A stretch of 64,000 nucleotides of DNA from Rhodoferax bucti (lineage in GTDB: Bacteria; Pseudomonadota; Gammaproteobacteria; Burkholderiales; Burkholderiaceae_C). This document shows positions 32,027 through 42,146 of this stretch, piece after piece; the stretch's first letter is position 1; each line of letters begins with the position of its first letter. A program made the translations under genes and the position numbers. Location: assembly GCF_005876985.1 (NCBI RefSeq), contig NZ_VAHD01000003.1, positions 558,001 to 622,000 of the forward strand, given 5' to 3'. The notes beneath the pieces were generated by a model. The model was not told the DNA's origin. It made no database searches and saw only the letters and a list, made by a program, of their open reading frames with translations.

Positions 32027-33220
32027 ATGGGTAAAACGGATTATGTCATCCGGGTGTCAGACACGCCCTCGGACGTAGGCGCCCGTGCGTGGGATGGCTT
32101 GCTGGCTGCCCAAGCGCACCCCACACCATTCATGCGGCATGCCTACCTAGCCGCCCTGCACGAAAGTGGATGCGCCAGCCCGGCCACCGGCTGGGATGCC
32201 CGCTTCATCACCCTGCACCGGGGCGAGGTGCTGTGCGCAGGCTGCGTGGTGTACCTCAAAAGCCACTCTTACGGTGAATATGTGTTTGACTGGGCCTGGG
32301 CCAGCGCCTACCAGCAGCACGGGTTGGACTACTACCCCAAGGCAACGGTGGCTGTGCCCTTCACGCCGGTGCCCGGCAGCCGCCTGCTGGCGGTGGACGA
32401 GGCAGCCCGGCAAGCACTGCTGCAGGCGGTGCAAGCGTGGTGCGAATCCGAAGGCGTGTCGTCTGCCCACCTGCTGTTTGCCAGCGAGGCGGATATGCAA
32501 ACTGCCTCCGATGCCGCATGGATGGCGCGGCACACGGTGCAATTCCACTGGCACAACAGCACGCCAGGCTATGCGGACTTCGACCACTTCTTGCAATCCA
32601 TGAACCAGGAGAAGCGTAAGAAAATCAAGCAGGAGCGCCGCAAGGTCGCAGAAGCTGGCGTGACCTTCCGCCACAGCCAGGGGGCGGACATCAGCGCTGC
32701 CGACTGGGACTTTTTTTACCGCTGCTACGCCCAAACCTACCGCGAGCACGGCAACCCGCCCTACCTGAACCCGGACTTCTTCCACCGCATGGCCACCACC
32801 ATGCCGGAGCACTGGCTGCTATTTGTGGCGGAGCGTGAGGGCCGTACGATTGCTAGTAGTTTGATAGCTATTGGCGCACGCTCTACGGGCGCTAGCGGCC
32901 TATTTGGCACTGAAGACCGGGTGGCTTACGGCCGCTACTGGGGGGCCTTGGAGCACGTGGACTGCCTGCACTTTGAGGCCTGCTACTACCAGCCCCTACA
33001 GTGGTGCATTGCCAACGGCTACCAGCGCTTTGAAGGCGGCGCGCAGGGTGAGCACAAAATGGCGCGCGCCCTGCTCCCGGTCAAAACCAGCAGCGCCCAC
33101 TGGCTGCAGCACCCGGCATTTGCCGATGCGGTGCAGCGCTTTTTGGAGCGCGAGGGCGATGGCATCCAGAACTACCTGGAGCATCTGGAGCAGCGCACGC
33201 CGCTCAAAAAGCCGGGTTAA
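32027..33220 (+). CDS. GNAT-fold protein, DUF482/peptidogalycan-type
   Basis: 397-residue protein resembling the DUF482/COG3146 group, predicted acyltransferases with a double GNAT fold. Conserved segments include the aromatic [57 protein letters not shown] and the C-terminal [18 protein letters not shown]. Substrate is unknown. Residues about 276-290 ([15 protein letters not shown]) come from a copy of the dispersed element. It is divergent from nadE (74-base gap), and its stop shares bases with the stop of the convergent chemoreceptor gene. Confidence 0.85.
   Translation: MGKTDYVIRVSDTPSDVGARAWDGLLAAQAHPTPFMRHAYLAALHESGCASPATGWDARFITLHRGEVLCAGCVVYLKSHSYGEYVFDWAWASAYQQHGLDYYPKATVAVPFTPVPGSRLLAVDEAARQALLQAVQAWCESEGVSSAHLLFASEADMQTASDAAWMARHTVQFHWHNSTPGYADFDHFLQSMNQEKRKKIKQERRKVAEAGVTFRHSQGADISAADWDFFYRCYAQTYREHGNPPYLNPDFFHRMATTMPEHWLLFVAEREGRTIASSLIAIGARSTGASGLFGTEDRVAYGRYWGALEHVDCLHFEACYYQPLQWCIANGYQRFEGGAQGEHKMARALLPVKTSSAHWLQHPAFADAVQRFLEREGDGIQNYLEHLEQRTPLKKPG
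32852..32894 (+). repeat. Dispersed 43-bp element, copy 6 (inside GNAT-fold gene)
   Basis: GCTAG/ATAGC (one mismatch), then GGCGCA, N9 and GGCGCTA followed by GCGGCC. It is read on the same strand as residues about 276-290. Confidence 0.88.
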
Positions 33221-35376
33221 AAGGTCTCCCAGTCGTCATCGCCACCTGCCGGGGTGGCGCGGCTGCTGGTTTTAGGCGCTACGGATAGCAAGACCGGCGG
33301 AGCCTTGGCGGCTGCGGGTTGGGCCGCCGGCTTGCCCGCCGGTTTTGCTGCCGGCTTGGGTGCCGACGCAGTGGCAGCGGCACGGCGCTCGGGCCAGGCA
33401 AAGTGGCTCACCTTGGGCGGGTTGGAGCGCACCGCCGCGCGGGGCAAGGGGGCCGCCAGCTGGCTGCCTTTGGGAGACGCAGGCAAGTCGGCAGATGCGG
33501 AGCTGCGGCCATACGCCTGCGACTCGTCATTGCCCAGCTTGAACACCGCAACTACTTGCACCAGGTCGTTGGCCTGGCTCTTCAAGCTGCTGGCCGCCGC
33601 TGCCATCTCTTCCACCAAGGCCGCGTTCTGCTGCGTGGTCTGGTCCATGGAGGTCACCGCTTCTCCCACTTGAGAGACCCCAGCACTTTGCTCTGAGCTA
33701 GCGGCACTGATTTCTCCCATGATGTCGGTGACTCTGCGGATGCTGCTGACCACTTCGGTCATGGTTTCACCGGCTTTGTCGACCAAGCTACTACCTTGCT
33801 CCACCCGCTCTACGCTGGCGTTGATCAGGGTTTTGATTTCTTTGGCGGCTTCGGCACTGCGTCCGGCCAAGCTACGGACTTCGGAGGCGACGACGGCAAA
33901 GCCTCGTCCCTGTTCACCCGCCCGTGCGGCTTCTACCGCTGCATTCAGGGCCAGGATGTTGGTTTGGAAGGCGATGCCGTCAATGACGCTGATGATGTCA
34001 GCAATCTTGCGGCTGCTCTCGTTGATGCCTTTCATGGTCTCCACCACCTGACTCACCACTTCTCCGCCTTGAATCGCCACGGTAGACGCATTCATGGCGA
34101 GTTGGTTGGCTTGGCGGGCAGAGTCCGCGTTTTGTTTGACGGTGGAGCCGAGTTCTTCCATGGAGGCGGCGGTTTCTTCCAGGGCGCTGGCTTGTTGTTC
34201 GGTGCGGGCGCTCAAGTCGTTGTTGCCTTGGGCAATTTCGGCGCTCGATGTAGCCACGGCATCGGCGCTGGAGCGCACCTGGCGCAGCACGCCCTGGGTT
34301 TTTTCCACAAACTGGTTGAAGCCGGCGGCAATCGCGGCCAGCTCGTCGTTGCCGCGGGTTTCAATGCGGCGGGTCAGATCGCCCTGGCCGGAGCCGATGT
34401 CCTGCATCGCGTCTTTAAGCACCACCAGACGGCTCAGCATGGTGGTCAGCAAAGCACCAATCAGCAGCACCGCCACCACGGCAATCACCACGCTGCCCAC
34501 GGCAGACGACCACACCATGGCGGCAATGCCTGCCAGCGCCTCTTTGCGGTCCAGGGAAATCACCAGCACCCAATCGGTGCCGGTAATGGGCTCCGCAAAG
34601 GCCAGGCGCTTTTCACCGCCCATGGCAATTTCGCGCACCGCCCGGGCTGTGGCTAGGCTCTCCAGGCCCGCGCCGCCCAACTCGGGGGCGATATCGGTCA
34701 CCGGTTTGAGCACCTTGGCAGAGTCCTCGTGCACCATGACCTTGCCGCTCTTGTCCACAATAAAGCCATAGGTGCCCGGTGTGGGGCGGATGGAGGCCAC
34801 ATTGCGCACCACCCCATCCATGAACACGTCTACCGCCGTCACTGCCTTGACGGTTCCCCCGTCACGAATCGCGGCGGAGAAGGTGATCACCAGTTTCTTG
34901 GAGCCCGCATCCACATACGGCGGGGTGAGCGCCGGCCCTTGCGCCGCTGCGGCCAGCTGGTACCAGGGGCGGGTGGTGGGGTCGTAATCAGGCGGCAGGT
35001 TCTGATTTTCAGAAAATGCGGTGCGCTTGTCGGGGTAGCCGATGTAGGCAGAGTCCACATCGCCCGCCACTTTGGCCTGCACCAGGTATTTCAGGGGTTC
35101 GGGCTCGTTGATGGCAAAACCAAAAGACTTGACCAGTTGGTGGCGGCTGGCCACCCAGTCGGCCACGCCGGTGGCGTGGGAGTGCGCCAGCGAGCGGGTC
35201 TGGTTGTCCAGGGCTTCCAGCGCATGGGAGCGTGCGGTCAGCACATTGGTCAGCGAGAGTGCAAATAGCCCGCAGGCCACCAACACCCCCACCAGCGCCA
35301 CGATTTTCCCGCGCAGGGAATTCAGAAATAAAAAACGCATGGGTATCGCCGCAAGACGTAACAACACTGCCAGCAT
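33217..35376 (-). CDS. Methyl-accepting chemotaxis protein with CheR-tethering tail
   Basis: About 719-residue chemoreceptor. The first membrane helix is near residues 18-40; a dCache-like periplasmic sensor ([28 protein letters not shown]) runs to about residue 305; a second membrane helix and HAMP domain follow. The signalling hairpin is complete ([20 protein letters not shown], then [12 protein letters not shown]), with methylation-type Glu/Gln stretches. An Ala/Pro/Lys-rich linker leads to the C-terminus DDDWETF, matching the xWxxF pentapeptide that binds CheR. Start choice is uncertain: the ATG at 35376 has GGGGA six bases upstream. The frame stays open 155 codons further, but those residues are not family-like. 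Confidence 0.9.
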   Translation of the reverse strand: MLAVLLRLAAIPMRFLFLNSLRGKIVALVGVLVACGLFALSLTNVLTARSHALEALDNQTRSLAHSHATGVADWVASRHQLVKSFGFAINEPEPLKYLVQAKVAGDVDSAYIGYPDKRTAFSENQNLPPDYDPTTRPWYQLAAAAQGPALTPPYVDAGSKKLVITFSAAIRDGGTVKAVTAVDVFMDGVVRNVASIRPTPGTYGFIVDKSGKVMVHEDSAKVLKPVTDIAPELGGAGLESLATARAVREIAMGGEKRLAFAEPITGTDWVLVISLDRKEALAGIAAMVWSSAVGSVVIAVVAVLLIGALLTTMLSRLVVLKDAMQDIGSGQGDLTRRIETRGNDELAAIAAGFNQFVEKTQGVLRQVRSSADAVATSSAEIAQGNNDLSARTEQQASALEETAASMEELGSTVKQNADSARQANQLAMNASTVAIQGGEVVSQVVETMKGINESSRKIADIISVIDGIAFQTNILALNAAVEAARAGEQGRGFAVVASEVRSLAGRSAEAAKEIKTLINASVERVEQGSSLVDKAGETMTEVVSSIRRVTDIMGEISAASSEQSAGVSQVGEAVTSMDQTTQQNAALVEEMAAAASSLKSQANDLVQVVAVFKLGNDESQAYGRSSASADLPASPKGSQLAAPLPRAAVRSNPPKVSHFAWPERRAAATASAPKPAAKPAGKPAAQPAAAKAPPVLLSVAPKTSSRATPAGGDDDWETF

Positions 35377-35429
35377 ACGCATTCCCCGTGCCACCCAAGC
35401 AGAAATAAAGCCGGGCTCAGGCACCGCAT

Positions 35430-35446
35430 AAATGTTTTTAACATTT
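35430..35446. promoter_or_regulatory. Perfect palindrome upstream of the chemoreceptor gene
   Basis: AAATGTT (35430-35436) and AACATTT (35440-35446) form a perfect 7-bp inverted repeat with a 3-base spacer, in an AT-rich patch 54 bases upstream of the chosen start. It could be an operator for the chemoreceptor gene or the divergent hydrolase; no regulator can be named. Confidence 0.4.
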
Positions 35447-35644
35447 TTCTCAAAATCATCATACACAGAGGCAGTGACCGCTCGCAAGGGGACAAAGCCG
35501 GAGCGATGCCCGCCACACCCATAGCCCCTCCCCGCTTGGAGCCATGCACCTAAAGTGGGCGCCGGCCTGCCGCAAACCGGGCGAAAGCTGCTAACTTCAT
35601 GCCACCTTTTGAATCCGCACCGGCCCACTCCGCCCGCCCCACGC

Positions 35645-36442
35645 ATGACACATCCCCCCACCCCTGACGTATCCGAGGGCCACCACCCGCCACCGGGCTG
35701 GCATTTGATAGCCCTGGAGCTGCGCGCGCCATGGGAGCTGTGGTCGGTGCTCCCCAGCTGGCCGGTGCTGAGCAAAGCGCCGGCCGGGGACGGGCACCCG
35801 GTGGTGGTGTTTCCCGGCCTGACTGCCAGCGATGGGTCCACCCTGCCCCTGCGGGCTTACCTCAAAAACCTGGGCTACGACGTTTACGGCTGGAACCAGG
35901 GCTACAACTTCGGCCCCCGCGCTGGGGTGCTGGAAGCCGCCCGCCAGCAAATTCTGCAAACGGCCGAGGGCACCGGCCGCGCAGTCAGCCTGGTGGGGTG
36001 GAGCTTGGGCGGCATTTATGCCCGCGAGCTCGCCAAGGAACTGCCGGAGTTGGTGCGCAGCGTGATCACCCTGGGCACCCCGTTTGGCGGCTCCCACAAA
36101 AGCACCAATGCGTGGAAGCTGTACGAGCTGGCCGCTGGCCACAAGATCACCGATGCGATCGAGCAGTTCGACCTGGCCACCGCGCCCCCTGTACCCACCA
36201 CCTCCATTTACTCCCGCAGTGACGGCGTGGTGGCTTGGCAAGCCAGCCTGCAAGCCAAAAGCCGCAAACAACCCCGCACTGAAAACGTGGAGGTGTTTGC
36301 CAGCCACATCGGCCTGGGCCTGAACCCCAGCGCCTGGTGGGTGGTGGCCGACCGGCTGGCGCAGCCCGAGGGCCAATGGCAGGCCTTTGAGCGCAGCGGC
36401 ACACTGGCCAGACGCTTGCTGTTTCCAGACCCCCAGCGTTGA
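35645..36442 (+). CDS. Alpha/beta hydrolase, lipase-like
   Basis: 265-residue alpha/beta-hydrolase. It shows [16 protein letters not shown] (oxyanion region), the nucleophile elbow GWSLGG (near residue 121), an acid in the [13 protein letters not shown] stretch, and a His in [11 protein letters not shown], so the triad looks complete. No signal peptide is visible from the chosen ATG. The start is uncertain, as the frame extends 30 codons upstream. The substrate is unknown; family members are esterases or lipases. Confidence 0.8.
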   Translation: MTHPPTPDVSEGHHPPPGWHLIALELRAPWELWSVLPSWPVLSKAPAGDGHPVVVFPGLTASDGSTLPLRAYLKNLGYDVYGWNQGYNFGPRAGVLEAARQQILQTAEGTGRAVSLVGWSLGGIYARELAKELPELVRSVITLGTPFGGSHKSTNAWKLYELAAGHKITDAIEQFDLATAPPVPTTSIYSRSDGVVAWQASLQAKSRKQPRTENVEVFASHIGLGLNPSAWWVVADRLAQPEGQWQAFERSGTLARRLLFPDPQR

Positions 36443-36461
36443 AACCGGCCGGGTGCCGACG

Positions 36462-36500
36462 AAAAAATAGCGCCATGGTGACCCGATGGCGCTATTTTTT
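36462..36500. terminator. Bidirectional terminator between hydrolase gene and ppa
   Basis: A 15-bp stem, 36462-36476 with 36486-36500, has GC core TAGCGCCAT/ATGGCGCTA and A6/T6 flanks, so it works for both convergent genes. Its right arm also forms the left end of a dispersed-element copy (36491-36533), so the element and terminator are fused. Confidence 0.9.
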
Positions 36501-36533
36501 TGATAGCGGCTCGCGCATATTCTGCGGGCGCTA
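36491..36533 (+). repeat. Dispersed 43-bp element, copy 7 (at the ppa terminator)
   Basis: Intergenic copy with fully paired GCTAT/ATAGC, CGCGCA, N9 and GGCGCTA followed by GAGGCC. Its left arm is shared with the bidirectional terminator at 36462-36500. Confidence 0.92.
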
Positions 36534-36576
36534 GAGGCCTCAAACGCTTCCAAAGAAGCGCTTGGGCCCGGGCAGC

Positions 36577-37107
36577 TTATTGCTGGTTGTAGGCGGCGAT
36601 GCCGTCCAGAATTTCTTTGTGGGCTTCGTCCACACCGCCCCAGCCTTGCACCTTGACCCATTTGCCGGCATCCAGATCTTTGTAGTGCTCAAAGAAGTGC
36701 TCGATGGCCTTCAGGCGCACGGGGTTCAGGTCTTCCAGGGTCTTCCAACGGGAATACAGGGGCAGGATCTTGTCGGTAGGCACAGCCAACACTTTGCCGT
36801 CCATACCTCCTTCGTCTTCCATCTTCAGGATACCGATGGCACGGCAAGGAACCACCACACCGGGTGGCAGGGGCACGGGGGTGATCACCAGCACGTCCAC
36901 CGGGTCGCCGTCACCGGCGATGGTCTTGGGCACGTAACCGTAGTTGGTGGGGTAGTGCATGGCCGTGTTCATGAAACGGTCCACAAAGATGCAGCCGGAG
37001 GCCTTGTCCACTTCGTACTTGATGGGGTCGCCGTTCATCGAGATTTCAATGATGACGTTGAACGATTCAGGCACTTTGTTGCCGGGGGTGACATTGTCTA
37101 GGGACAT
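36577..37107 (-). CDS. ppa: Soluble inorganic pyrophosphatase, family I
   Basis: 176-residue cytoplasmic pyrophosphatase. The signature [10 protein letters not shown] (near residue 66) holds the metal-binding aspartates; [16 protein letters not shown] and NYGYVPKT are also conserved. It drives biosynthesis by removing PPi. It is divergent from hppA, which encodes a proton-pumping pyrophosphatase, across 228 bases. An AGAGAGA ribosome site precedes the ATG. Confidence 0.96.
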   Translation of the reverse strand: MSLDNVTPGNKVPESFNVIIEISMNGDPIKYEVDKASGCIFVDRFMNTAMHYPTNYGYVPKTIAGDGDPVDVLVITPVPLPPGVVVPCRAIGILKMEDEGGMDGKVLAVPTDKILPLYSRWKTLEDLNPVRLKAIEHFFEHYKDLDAGKWVKVQGWGGVDEAHKEILDGIAAYNQQ

Positions 37108-37335
37108 GCAATCTCTCTTGGTTTGAGTTGAAACAGGAAACGTACGGATTAACCCGAATTTTACTGACTACACACTTGCGAAATATTCCACGCCCGCGCG
37201 AAGCCCGTTACATTGGGTGCGTTGGCCAATCAACTCCCCTTGCCCTGCAGGGTTGGAGCACTGAGGAAGCAACGCAGCGGGGACAACGCTGGCGTTGCTC
37301 CCATCTTTGCGAAACAACCATAGAGGAGTATTTCT

Positions 37336-39390
37336 ATGACGGGCAACACAGCGCTTTTTCTGGCGCTTGGCTGTGGGTTGATTGCCGTGGCATACGGCAT
37401 TTGGGCACGCAGCTGGATTCTCTCCCAAGACCCCGGCAACGCGCGCATGCAGGAAATTGCAGCCGCCATCCAGACCGGTGCAGCGGCTTACCTCGCGCGG
37501 CAGTACAAAACCATCGCGATCGTCGGCGTGGTGCTCACCATCCTGATCGGTATCTTTCTGGACAGCCTCTCTGCGGTGGGCTTTGTGCTGGGCGCAGTGC
37601 TCTCTGGCGCCTGCGGCTTCATCGGCATGAATGTGTCGGTGCGCGCCAATGTGCGTACGGCGCAGGCTGCTACGCATGGCATCGGGCCCGCGCTGGACGT
37701 CGCCTTCCGCGGTGGCGCCATCACCGGCATGCTGGTGGTGGGCCTCGGCCTACTGGGCGTGACCGGTTTTTACTGGTTTCTGGTGCCGGACGGCGCCGTC
37801 ACCGCCGCCAAGCTCAACCCGCTGATCGGGTTTGCCTTTGGCTCCTCCCTCATTTCCATCTTCGCGCGCCTGGGCGGCGGCATCTTCACCAAAGGGGCTG
37901 ACGTGGGCGCGGACCTGGTGGGCAAAGTGGAAGCCGGCATTCCGGAAGACGACCCGCGCAACCCGGCCGTGATTGCCGACAACGTGGGCGATAACGTGGG
38001 CGATTGCGCCGGCATGGCGGCCGACCTGTTTGAAACCTATGCAGTCACCCTGATCGCCACTATGGTTTTAGGAGCGCTTCTCGCAAGTGGGGCGGGCGCT
38101 AACGCCGTTTTATATCCTTTAGCGCTGGGAGCTGTGTCGATTGTGGCGTCCATCATCGGCTGCTTTTTCGTCAAGGCATCGCCCGGCATGAAAAACGTGA
38201 TGCCGGCTCTCTACAAGGGCCTGGCAGTAGCCGGTGTGCTGTCGCTGATTGCGTTTTACTTTGTGACGCAATCGATGATTGCCGACAACGCCTTGGGCGG
38301 TACCGGAGCTGCAGGCAAGCTGTTCGGCGCCTGCGCCGTGGGCCTGGTGCTCACGGCTGCGCTGGTCTGGATCACGGAGTACTACACCGGCACCCAGTAC
38401 GCGCCTGTTCAGCACATCGCCCAAGCATCTACCACGGGCCACGGCACCAACATCATTGCGGGCTTGGGTGTGTCCATGCGCTCCACCGCCTGGCCAGTGA
38501 TATTCGTGTGCATGGCTATTTACACCGCCTATGCACTAGCCGGCTTGTATGGCATTGCGATTGCCGCCACGTCCATGCTCAGCATGGCAGGCATCGTGGT
38601 CGCGCTGGACGCCTACGGCCCCATCACGGACAACGCCGGCGGTATTGCCGAGATGAGCGAACTGCCTGCCAGCGTGCGGGACATTACCGACCCGCTGGAC
38701 GCCGTAGGCAACACAACCAAAGCGGTCACCAAAGGCTATGCCATCGGCTCCGCCGGCCTGGCCGCGCTGGTGCTGTTTGCGGACTACACCCACAAGCTTG
38801 ATGCTTACGGCAAGCACATCAGCTTTGATCTGAGCGACCCGATGGTCATCATCGGCCTGTTCATCGGCGGGCTGATCCCCTACCTGTTCGGCGCCATGGC
38901 CATGGAGGCCGTGGGTCGTGCAGCAGGTTCTGTCGTGGTTGAAGTGCGCCGCCAATTCAAGGAAATCAAGGGCATCATGGACGGCAGCGGCAAGCCGGAA
39001 TATGACACCGCAGTCGACATGCTGACCACCGCCGCCATCAAGGAAATGATGATCCCCAGCCTGCTGCCCGTGGTGGTGCCCATCGTGGTCGGGTTGGCAC
39101 TCGGCCCGGCCGCCTTGGGAGGCTTGCTCATGGGCACCATCGTGACAGGCCTATTTGTGGCCATCTCCATGTGCACCGGCGGTGGCGCCTGGGACAACGC
39201 CAAGAAATACATCGAAGACGGCCACCACGGCGGCAAGGGCTCCGAGACCCACAAGGCCGCCGTGACCGGTGACACCGTGGGCGACCCCTACAAGGACACC
39301 GCCGGTCCGGCGGTGAACCCGCTGATCAAGATCATCAACATCGTGGCCTTGCTGATCGTGCCACTCATGATGAAGATCCACGGCGGCTGA
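37336..39390 (+). CDS. hppA: Proton-translocating membrane pyrophosphatase
   Basis: 684-residue integral-membrane PPase with about 16 helices, coupling PPi hydrolysis to proton export. Catalytic-site acids are in [20 protein letters not shown] and [19 protein letters not shown]; the C-terminal site has [20 protein letters not shown]. The GNTTKA motif carries Lys at the position that is Ala in K+-dependent enzymes, so this one is probably K+-independent. Residues about 242-256 ([15 protein letters not shown]) are encoded by a diverged copy of the dispersed element. GAGGAG precedes the ATG, and a terminator follows. Confidence 0.95.
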   Translation: MTGNTALFLALGCGLIAVAYGIWARSWILSQDPGNARMQEIAAAIQTGAAAYLARQYKTIAIVGVVLTILIGIFLDSLSAVGFVLGAVLSGACGFIGMNVSVRANVRTAQAATHGIGPALDVAFRGGAITGMLVVGLGLLGVTGFYWFLVPDGAVTAAKLNPLIGFAFGSSLISIFARLGGGIFTKGADVGADLVGKVEAGIPEDDPRNPAVIADNVGDNVGDCAGMAADLFETYAVTLIATMVLGALLASGAGANAVLYPLALGAVSIVASIIGCFFVKASPGMKNVMPALYKGLAVAGVLSLIAFYFVTQSMIADNALGGTGAAGKLFGACAVGLVLTAALVWITEYYTGTQYAPVQHIAQASTTGHGTNIIAGLGVSMRSTAWPVIFVCMAIYTAYALAGLYGIAIAATSMLSMAGIVVALDAYGPITDNAGGIAEMSELPASVRDITDPLDAVGNTTKAVTKGYAIGSAGLAALVLFADYTHKLDAYGKHISFDLSDPMVIIGLFIGGLIPYLFGAMAMEAVGRAAGSVVVEVRRQFKEIKGIMDGSGKPEYDTAVDMLTTAAIKEMMIPSLLPVVVPIVVGLALGPAALGGLLMGTIVTGLFVAISMCTGGGAWDNAKKYIEDGHHGGKGSETHKAAVTGDTVGDPYKDTAGPAVNPLIKIINIVALLIVPLMMKIHGG
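38059..38101 (+). repeat. Dispersed 43-bp element, copy 8 (inside hppA)
   Basis: Most diverged clear copy: ACTAT, loop, GGAGC, then CTTCTCGCA and GGCGCTA at the exact standard spacing. It is read on the same strand as residues about 242-256 in a membrane protein. Confidence 0.72.
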
Positions 39391-39412
39391 TACGCGCTGT
39401 CACCAGCCAGAC

Positions 39413-39447
39413 AAGGCCCGCATGCCCAGCGCTGCGGGCCTTTGTGT
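39413..39447 (+). terminator. Terminator of hppA
   Basis: AAGGCCCGCA (39413-39422) and TGCGGGCCTT (39433-39442) form a 10-bp stem with a 10-base loop, followed by TTGTG. It lies 23 bases past the hppA stop. Confidence 0.85.
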
Positions 39448-39543
39448 TGTGGGCGTCCAAAGGCCCTCCATGCGCTAATATGCTGCGACTGCCGTCTGCG
39501 GCCGGGCATGTCTGCACGGCCCGCCACCACCAAAGAGATCGTT

Positions 39544-40179
39544 GTGAAAATTCTTGTGATTGATGACCACGCCTTGGTCCGCGAAGGCCTGCACCAAGTC
39601 CTCAAAGGGCTGGATGAAAACGTGGTTGTGCTGCAAGCCGGCACCTGCGGGCAGGCGTTTGACATCACCCAACAGCACCTGGACCTGGACCTGGTGCTGT
39701 TGGACTACCACCTTCCGGACATGACCGGCCTGGAGGCGCTGGACATTTTCGGCCGCCGCCACCCGGAGCTGCCTATCGTGATGCTCTCCGGCTCAGCGAA
39801 TACCCAAATCATGCGGCAGGTGCTGCAGTCCGGCGCCTCCGGCTTTGTCACCAAATCCACCTTGAGCGATGAGCTGCTTCATGCCGTGCGCTTGGTGCTG
39901 GATGGCGAGGTCTACACCCCCCGCGAGCTCGAAGGCCGCAGCGATGTGAGCGGCTTCGACCAGCTCCCCGACAAAACGCCCCTGACGCAACGCCAGGAAT
40001 TGGTACTGCGGGAGCTGCTGGATGGCCGGTCCAACAAGGAAATTGCGCTCACCCTGAATGTGTCGGAAGAGACCGTCAAGACCCACGTAGCCGCCATCTT
40101 GCGGCACTTTGATGTGCAAAACCGCACCCAAGCCGTGGTGGCTGCCGCCCGCAGCGGCTACCGTCCAGCTACCGCTTAG
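39544..40179 (+). CDS. LuxR/NarL-type response regulator
   Basis: 211-residue two-component regulator. The receiver (residues 1-120) has the acidic pair in VIDDHALVREGL, the phospho-acceptor Asp in LVLLDYHLPDMTG (near residue 56), the conserved Ser in MLSGS and Lys in VTKST. The LuxR helix-turn-helix (about residues 145-208) has LTQRQELVLRELLDGRSNKEIA and VSEETVKTHVAAIL. A GTG start with AGAGA five bases upstream is preferred; an ATG 12 codons earlier is possible. Its stop overlaps that of the convergent hybrid kinase, the likely partner. Confidence 0.9.
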   Translation: MKILVIDDHALVREGLHQVLKGLDENVVVLQAGTCGQAFDITQQHLDLDLVLLDYHLPDMTGLEALDIFGRRHPELPIVMLSGSANTQIMRQVLQSGASGFVTKSTLSDELLHAVRLVLDGEVYTPRELEGRSDVSGFDQLPDKTPLTQRQELVLRELLDGRSNKEIALTLNVSEETVKTHVAAILRHFDVQNRTQAVVAAARSGYRPATA

Positions 40180-42146
40180 GCGCTGAACACGTCCACAACG
40201 TCCATGGCCTGATTCTCGGCTTTGGACAGTCGGCGCAACAAGCTGCGCAACTTGGCCGGTCGCACCGGCTTGTGCAACAAGGTCAGGCCCGAGAACTGGG
40301 CAGCCTGGATGAGCGTGGTATCGGTATCCCCACTCATCAGGCAGGCCGGAATCTGGCGACGAGCGTGCGAGCGCACCATTTCAATCACATCAATGCCATT
40401 ACGCTCCTCGCCCAAGCGGAAGTCCGACAGCACAAGGTCCGGCGCCGGATAGGCATTGATGAAGTCCAGCGCGTCCTGAACGTTAGCTGCCGCGTTCACC
40501 ACGCACCCCCAAGAGCTCAGCAGATCGCGCAGAGCTTCGAGCGCGAAGCCATCGTCTTCCACAATCAGGATGCGCATGCCCTCGAGCTCCTGAAAGCCCG
40601 CCGGCTCAGAGGCATGAAAGGTCGCCACCGGCACCTCCCGGGGCAAGGCCCGTGGCAACGTGATGGAAAAACGGGTTCCACAACCCAGCCCGGAGCGCAA
40701 GGCCACGGTGTGCCCCAACAGCTTGGCCGTGCGCTCCACAATGTTCAAACCCAGGCCCAAGCCCTGCGCCCGGTCCCGCCCCGGGTTACCCACTTGGTAA
40801 AACTCCCGAAAGATATCGCGCTGGTGCTCGGGCGAAATGCCGATGCCGCTGTCCGCTACATCAATGCGCAGCTGTGTACCGGCATCGACCACCCGGCAAC
40901 TCACCAGCACCGTGCCGCGCTCGGTGTAGCGCAGCGCGTTGTTGGCCAAGTTCATCACCATGCGCTGCAACAGCACCGGGTCGGTCAACGCCCACTGGCT
41001 GCTGGGCCGCACCCGCAGGCGCAGGCCTTTGCCATCTGCCACGGGCGACAGGGCTTTGCGTATGCCTTGAAACAGCTCGTCCACCGGCGTAGCCACCCGG
41101 TGCACCTGCACCGCGCCGGCATCCAGGCGGGATACATCCAGCAAGCCGTCCAGCAAATCCTGCATGGAGTGCACTGAGGCCTCCAGACTACCCACCACCT
41201 GGCGGGTTTGCGCATCCAAGGGCAACTGACCCAGGCGTGCCACAAACATGCCCAGCGCGTGGGTGGGCTGGCGCAAATCGTGGCTGGCTGCCGCCAGAAA
41301 GCGCGACTTGGCAAGGGTGGCTGTCTCCGCTTCCTCTTTTTTGATGCGCAGTTCGCGGGTCGCGGCCTCCACCCGGTATTCCAGCTCTTCTCGGCCCCAC
41401 GCCAATCGCTGCGCCATCTGGTTGAGGCGAATCTGCAGGTCATACAAGGGGTCGTTGGGCTGGGCCTCGGAGCTGAGTGTCAAATCCCCCTCCCCGATGC
41501 GCTCAATCGTGCGGGACACCCGCATCACCGGCCCGATCACCCCTTCGCCCAAGCGCCACGCCAACAAGCTGCCAATCAACAAGCCCGCCAGACCAATGAG
41601 CACGGCCACCAACATGGTTTCATGCCCCCGACTGTCCAGGCGCTCGCGGGTCACCTCCAGCACCACATAGCCGAGTACCGTGCCGGCACCCGGCACGGTT
41701 TGTTGCGGGGTATAAAAATCATCCAGCGACACACTGCCACTGGACACACTCTCCCACACCACGTCCACCCCCAAGGCCCGCTGCTGCGCGATGTAACCGG
41801 CACCCACCGCCTCGGGCAGTTCCCCGTAATGGCTTCTGCCGGTTTTCGCCAACAATTGGCCGTTGCTGTCGAAAATGGCAACCGACCGGACATCCGCCTC
41901 CCGCTGCAAGCCGGACGTGATGGCTTGCAGGGTGGCAATATTCCCGGAGAACAATCCATATTCGCTCGCCATCGCGACCTGGTGCGCCATGAGCTTGTTG
42001 CGCATGGTGTGCGCGTCGTCCAAGTCAGAAACCCGGGTGGACCAGAACACGCCCATCAAGGTGAGCACCACCAACACAATGGGGGCAATCACCGCCAACA
42101 GCATGCGGGAGCGAATTCCCTGAAAGTTCACTGCCGGCGCTCCCAT
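40176..42146 (-). CDS. Membrane hybrid sensor histidine kinase (third gene of sensory operon)
   Basis: 656-residue inner-membrane kinase. A membrane helix near residues 14-36 leads to a periplasmic sensor of about 140 residues, then a second helix (about 180-205), a HAMP domain and a coiled coil. HisKA has the variant H-box ASHDLRQPTHALG with His289; HATPase_c has NLANNALRYTERG, DSGIGIS and GLGLGLNIV. A C-terminal receiver (about residues 530-645) has its acceptor Asp in LVLSDFRLG. HDLRQP-type kinases commonly pair with LuxR regulators like the convergent neighbour. Its start overlaps the upstream binding-protein gene by 19 bases, so the proteins are made together. Confidence 0.92.
   Translation of the reverse strand: MGAPAVNFQGIRSRMLLAVIAPIVLVVLTLMGVFWSTRVSDLDDAHTMRNKLMAHQVAMASEYGLFSGNIATLQAITSGLQREADVRSVAIFDSNGQLLAKTGRSHYGELPEAVGAGYIAQQRALGVDVVWESVSSGSVSLDDFYTPQQTVPGAGTVLGYVVLEVTRERLDSRGHETMLVAVLIGLAGLLIGSLLAWRLGEGVIGPVMRVSRTIERIGEGDLTLSSEAQPNDPLYDLQIRLNQMAQRLAWGREELEYRVEAATRELRIKKEEAETATLAKSRFLAAASHDLRQPTHALGMFVARLGQLPLDAQTRQVVGSLEASVHSMQDLLDGLLDVSRLDAGAVQVHRVATPVDELFQGIRKALSPVADGKGLRLRVRPSSQWALTDPVLLQRMVMNLANNALRYTERGTVLVSCRVVDAGTQLRIDVADSGIGISPEHQRDIFREFYQVGNPGRDRAQGLGLGLNIVERTAKLLGHTVALRSGLGCGTRFSITLPRALPREVPVATFHASEPAGFQELEGMRILIVEDDGFALEALRDLLSSWGCVVNAAANVQDALDFINAYPAPDLVLSDFRLGEERNGIDVIEMVRSHARRQIPACLMSGDTDTTLIQAAQFSGLTLLHKPVRPAKLRSLLRRLSKAENQAMDVVDVFSA

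Noticed and set aside
33271..33300. Possible twelfth element remnant at the chemoreceptor gene end (GGCGCTACGG)
   Set aside because: Only seven bases of the right block match and the rest of the core is absent at the required spacing.
35377..35841. Upstream extension of the chemoreceptor frame by 155 codons
   Set aside because: The added residues are not chemoreceptor-like, overlap the divergent hydrolase and its upstream region, and place the first membrane helix far from the N-terminus. The ATG at 35376 has a ribosome site.
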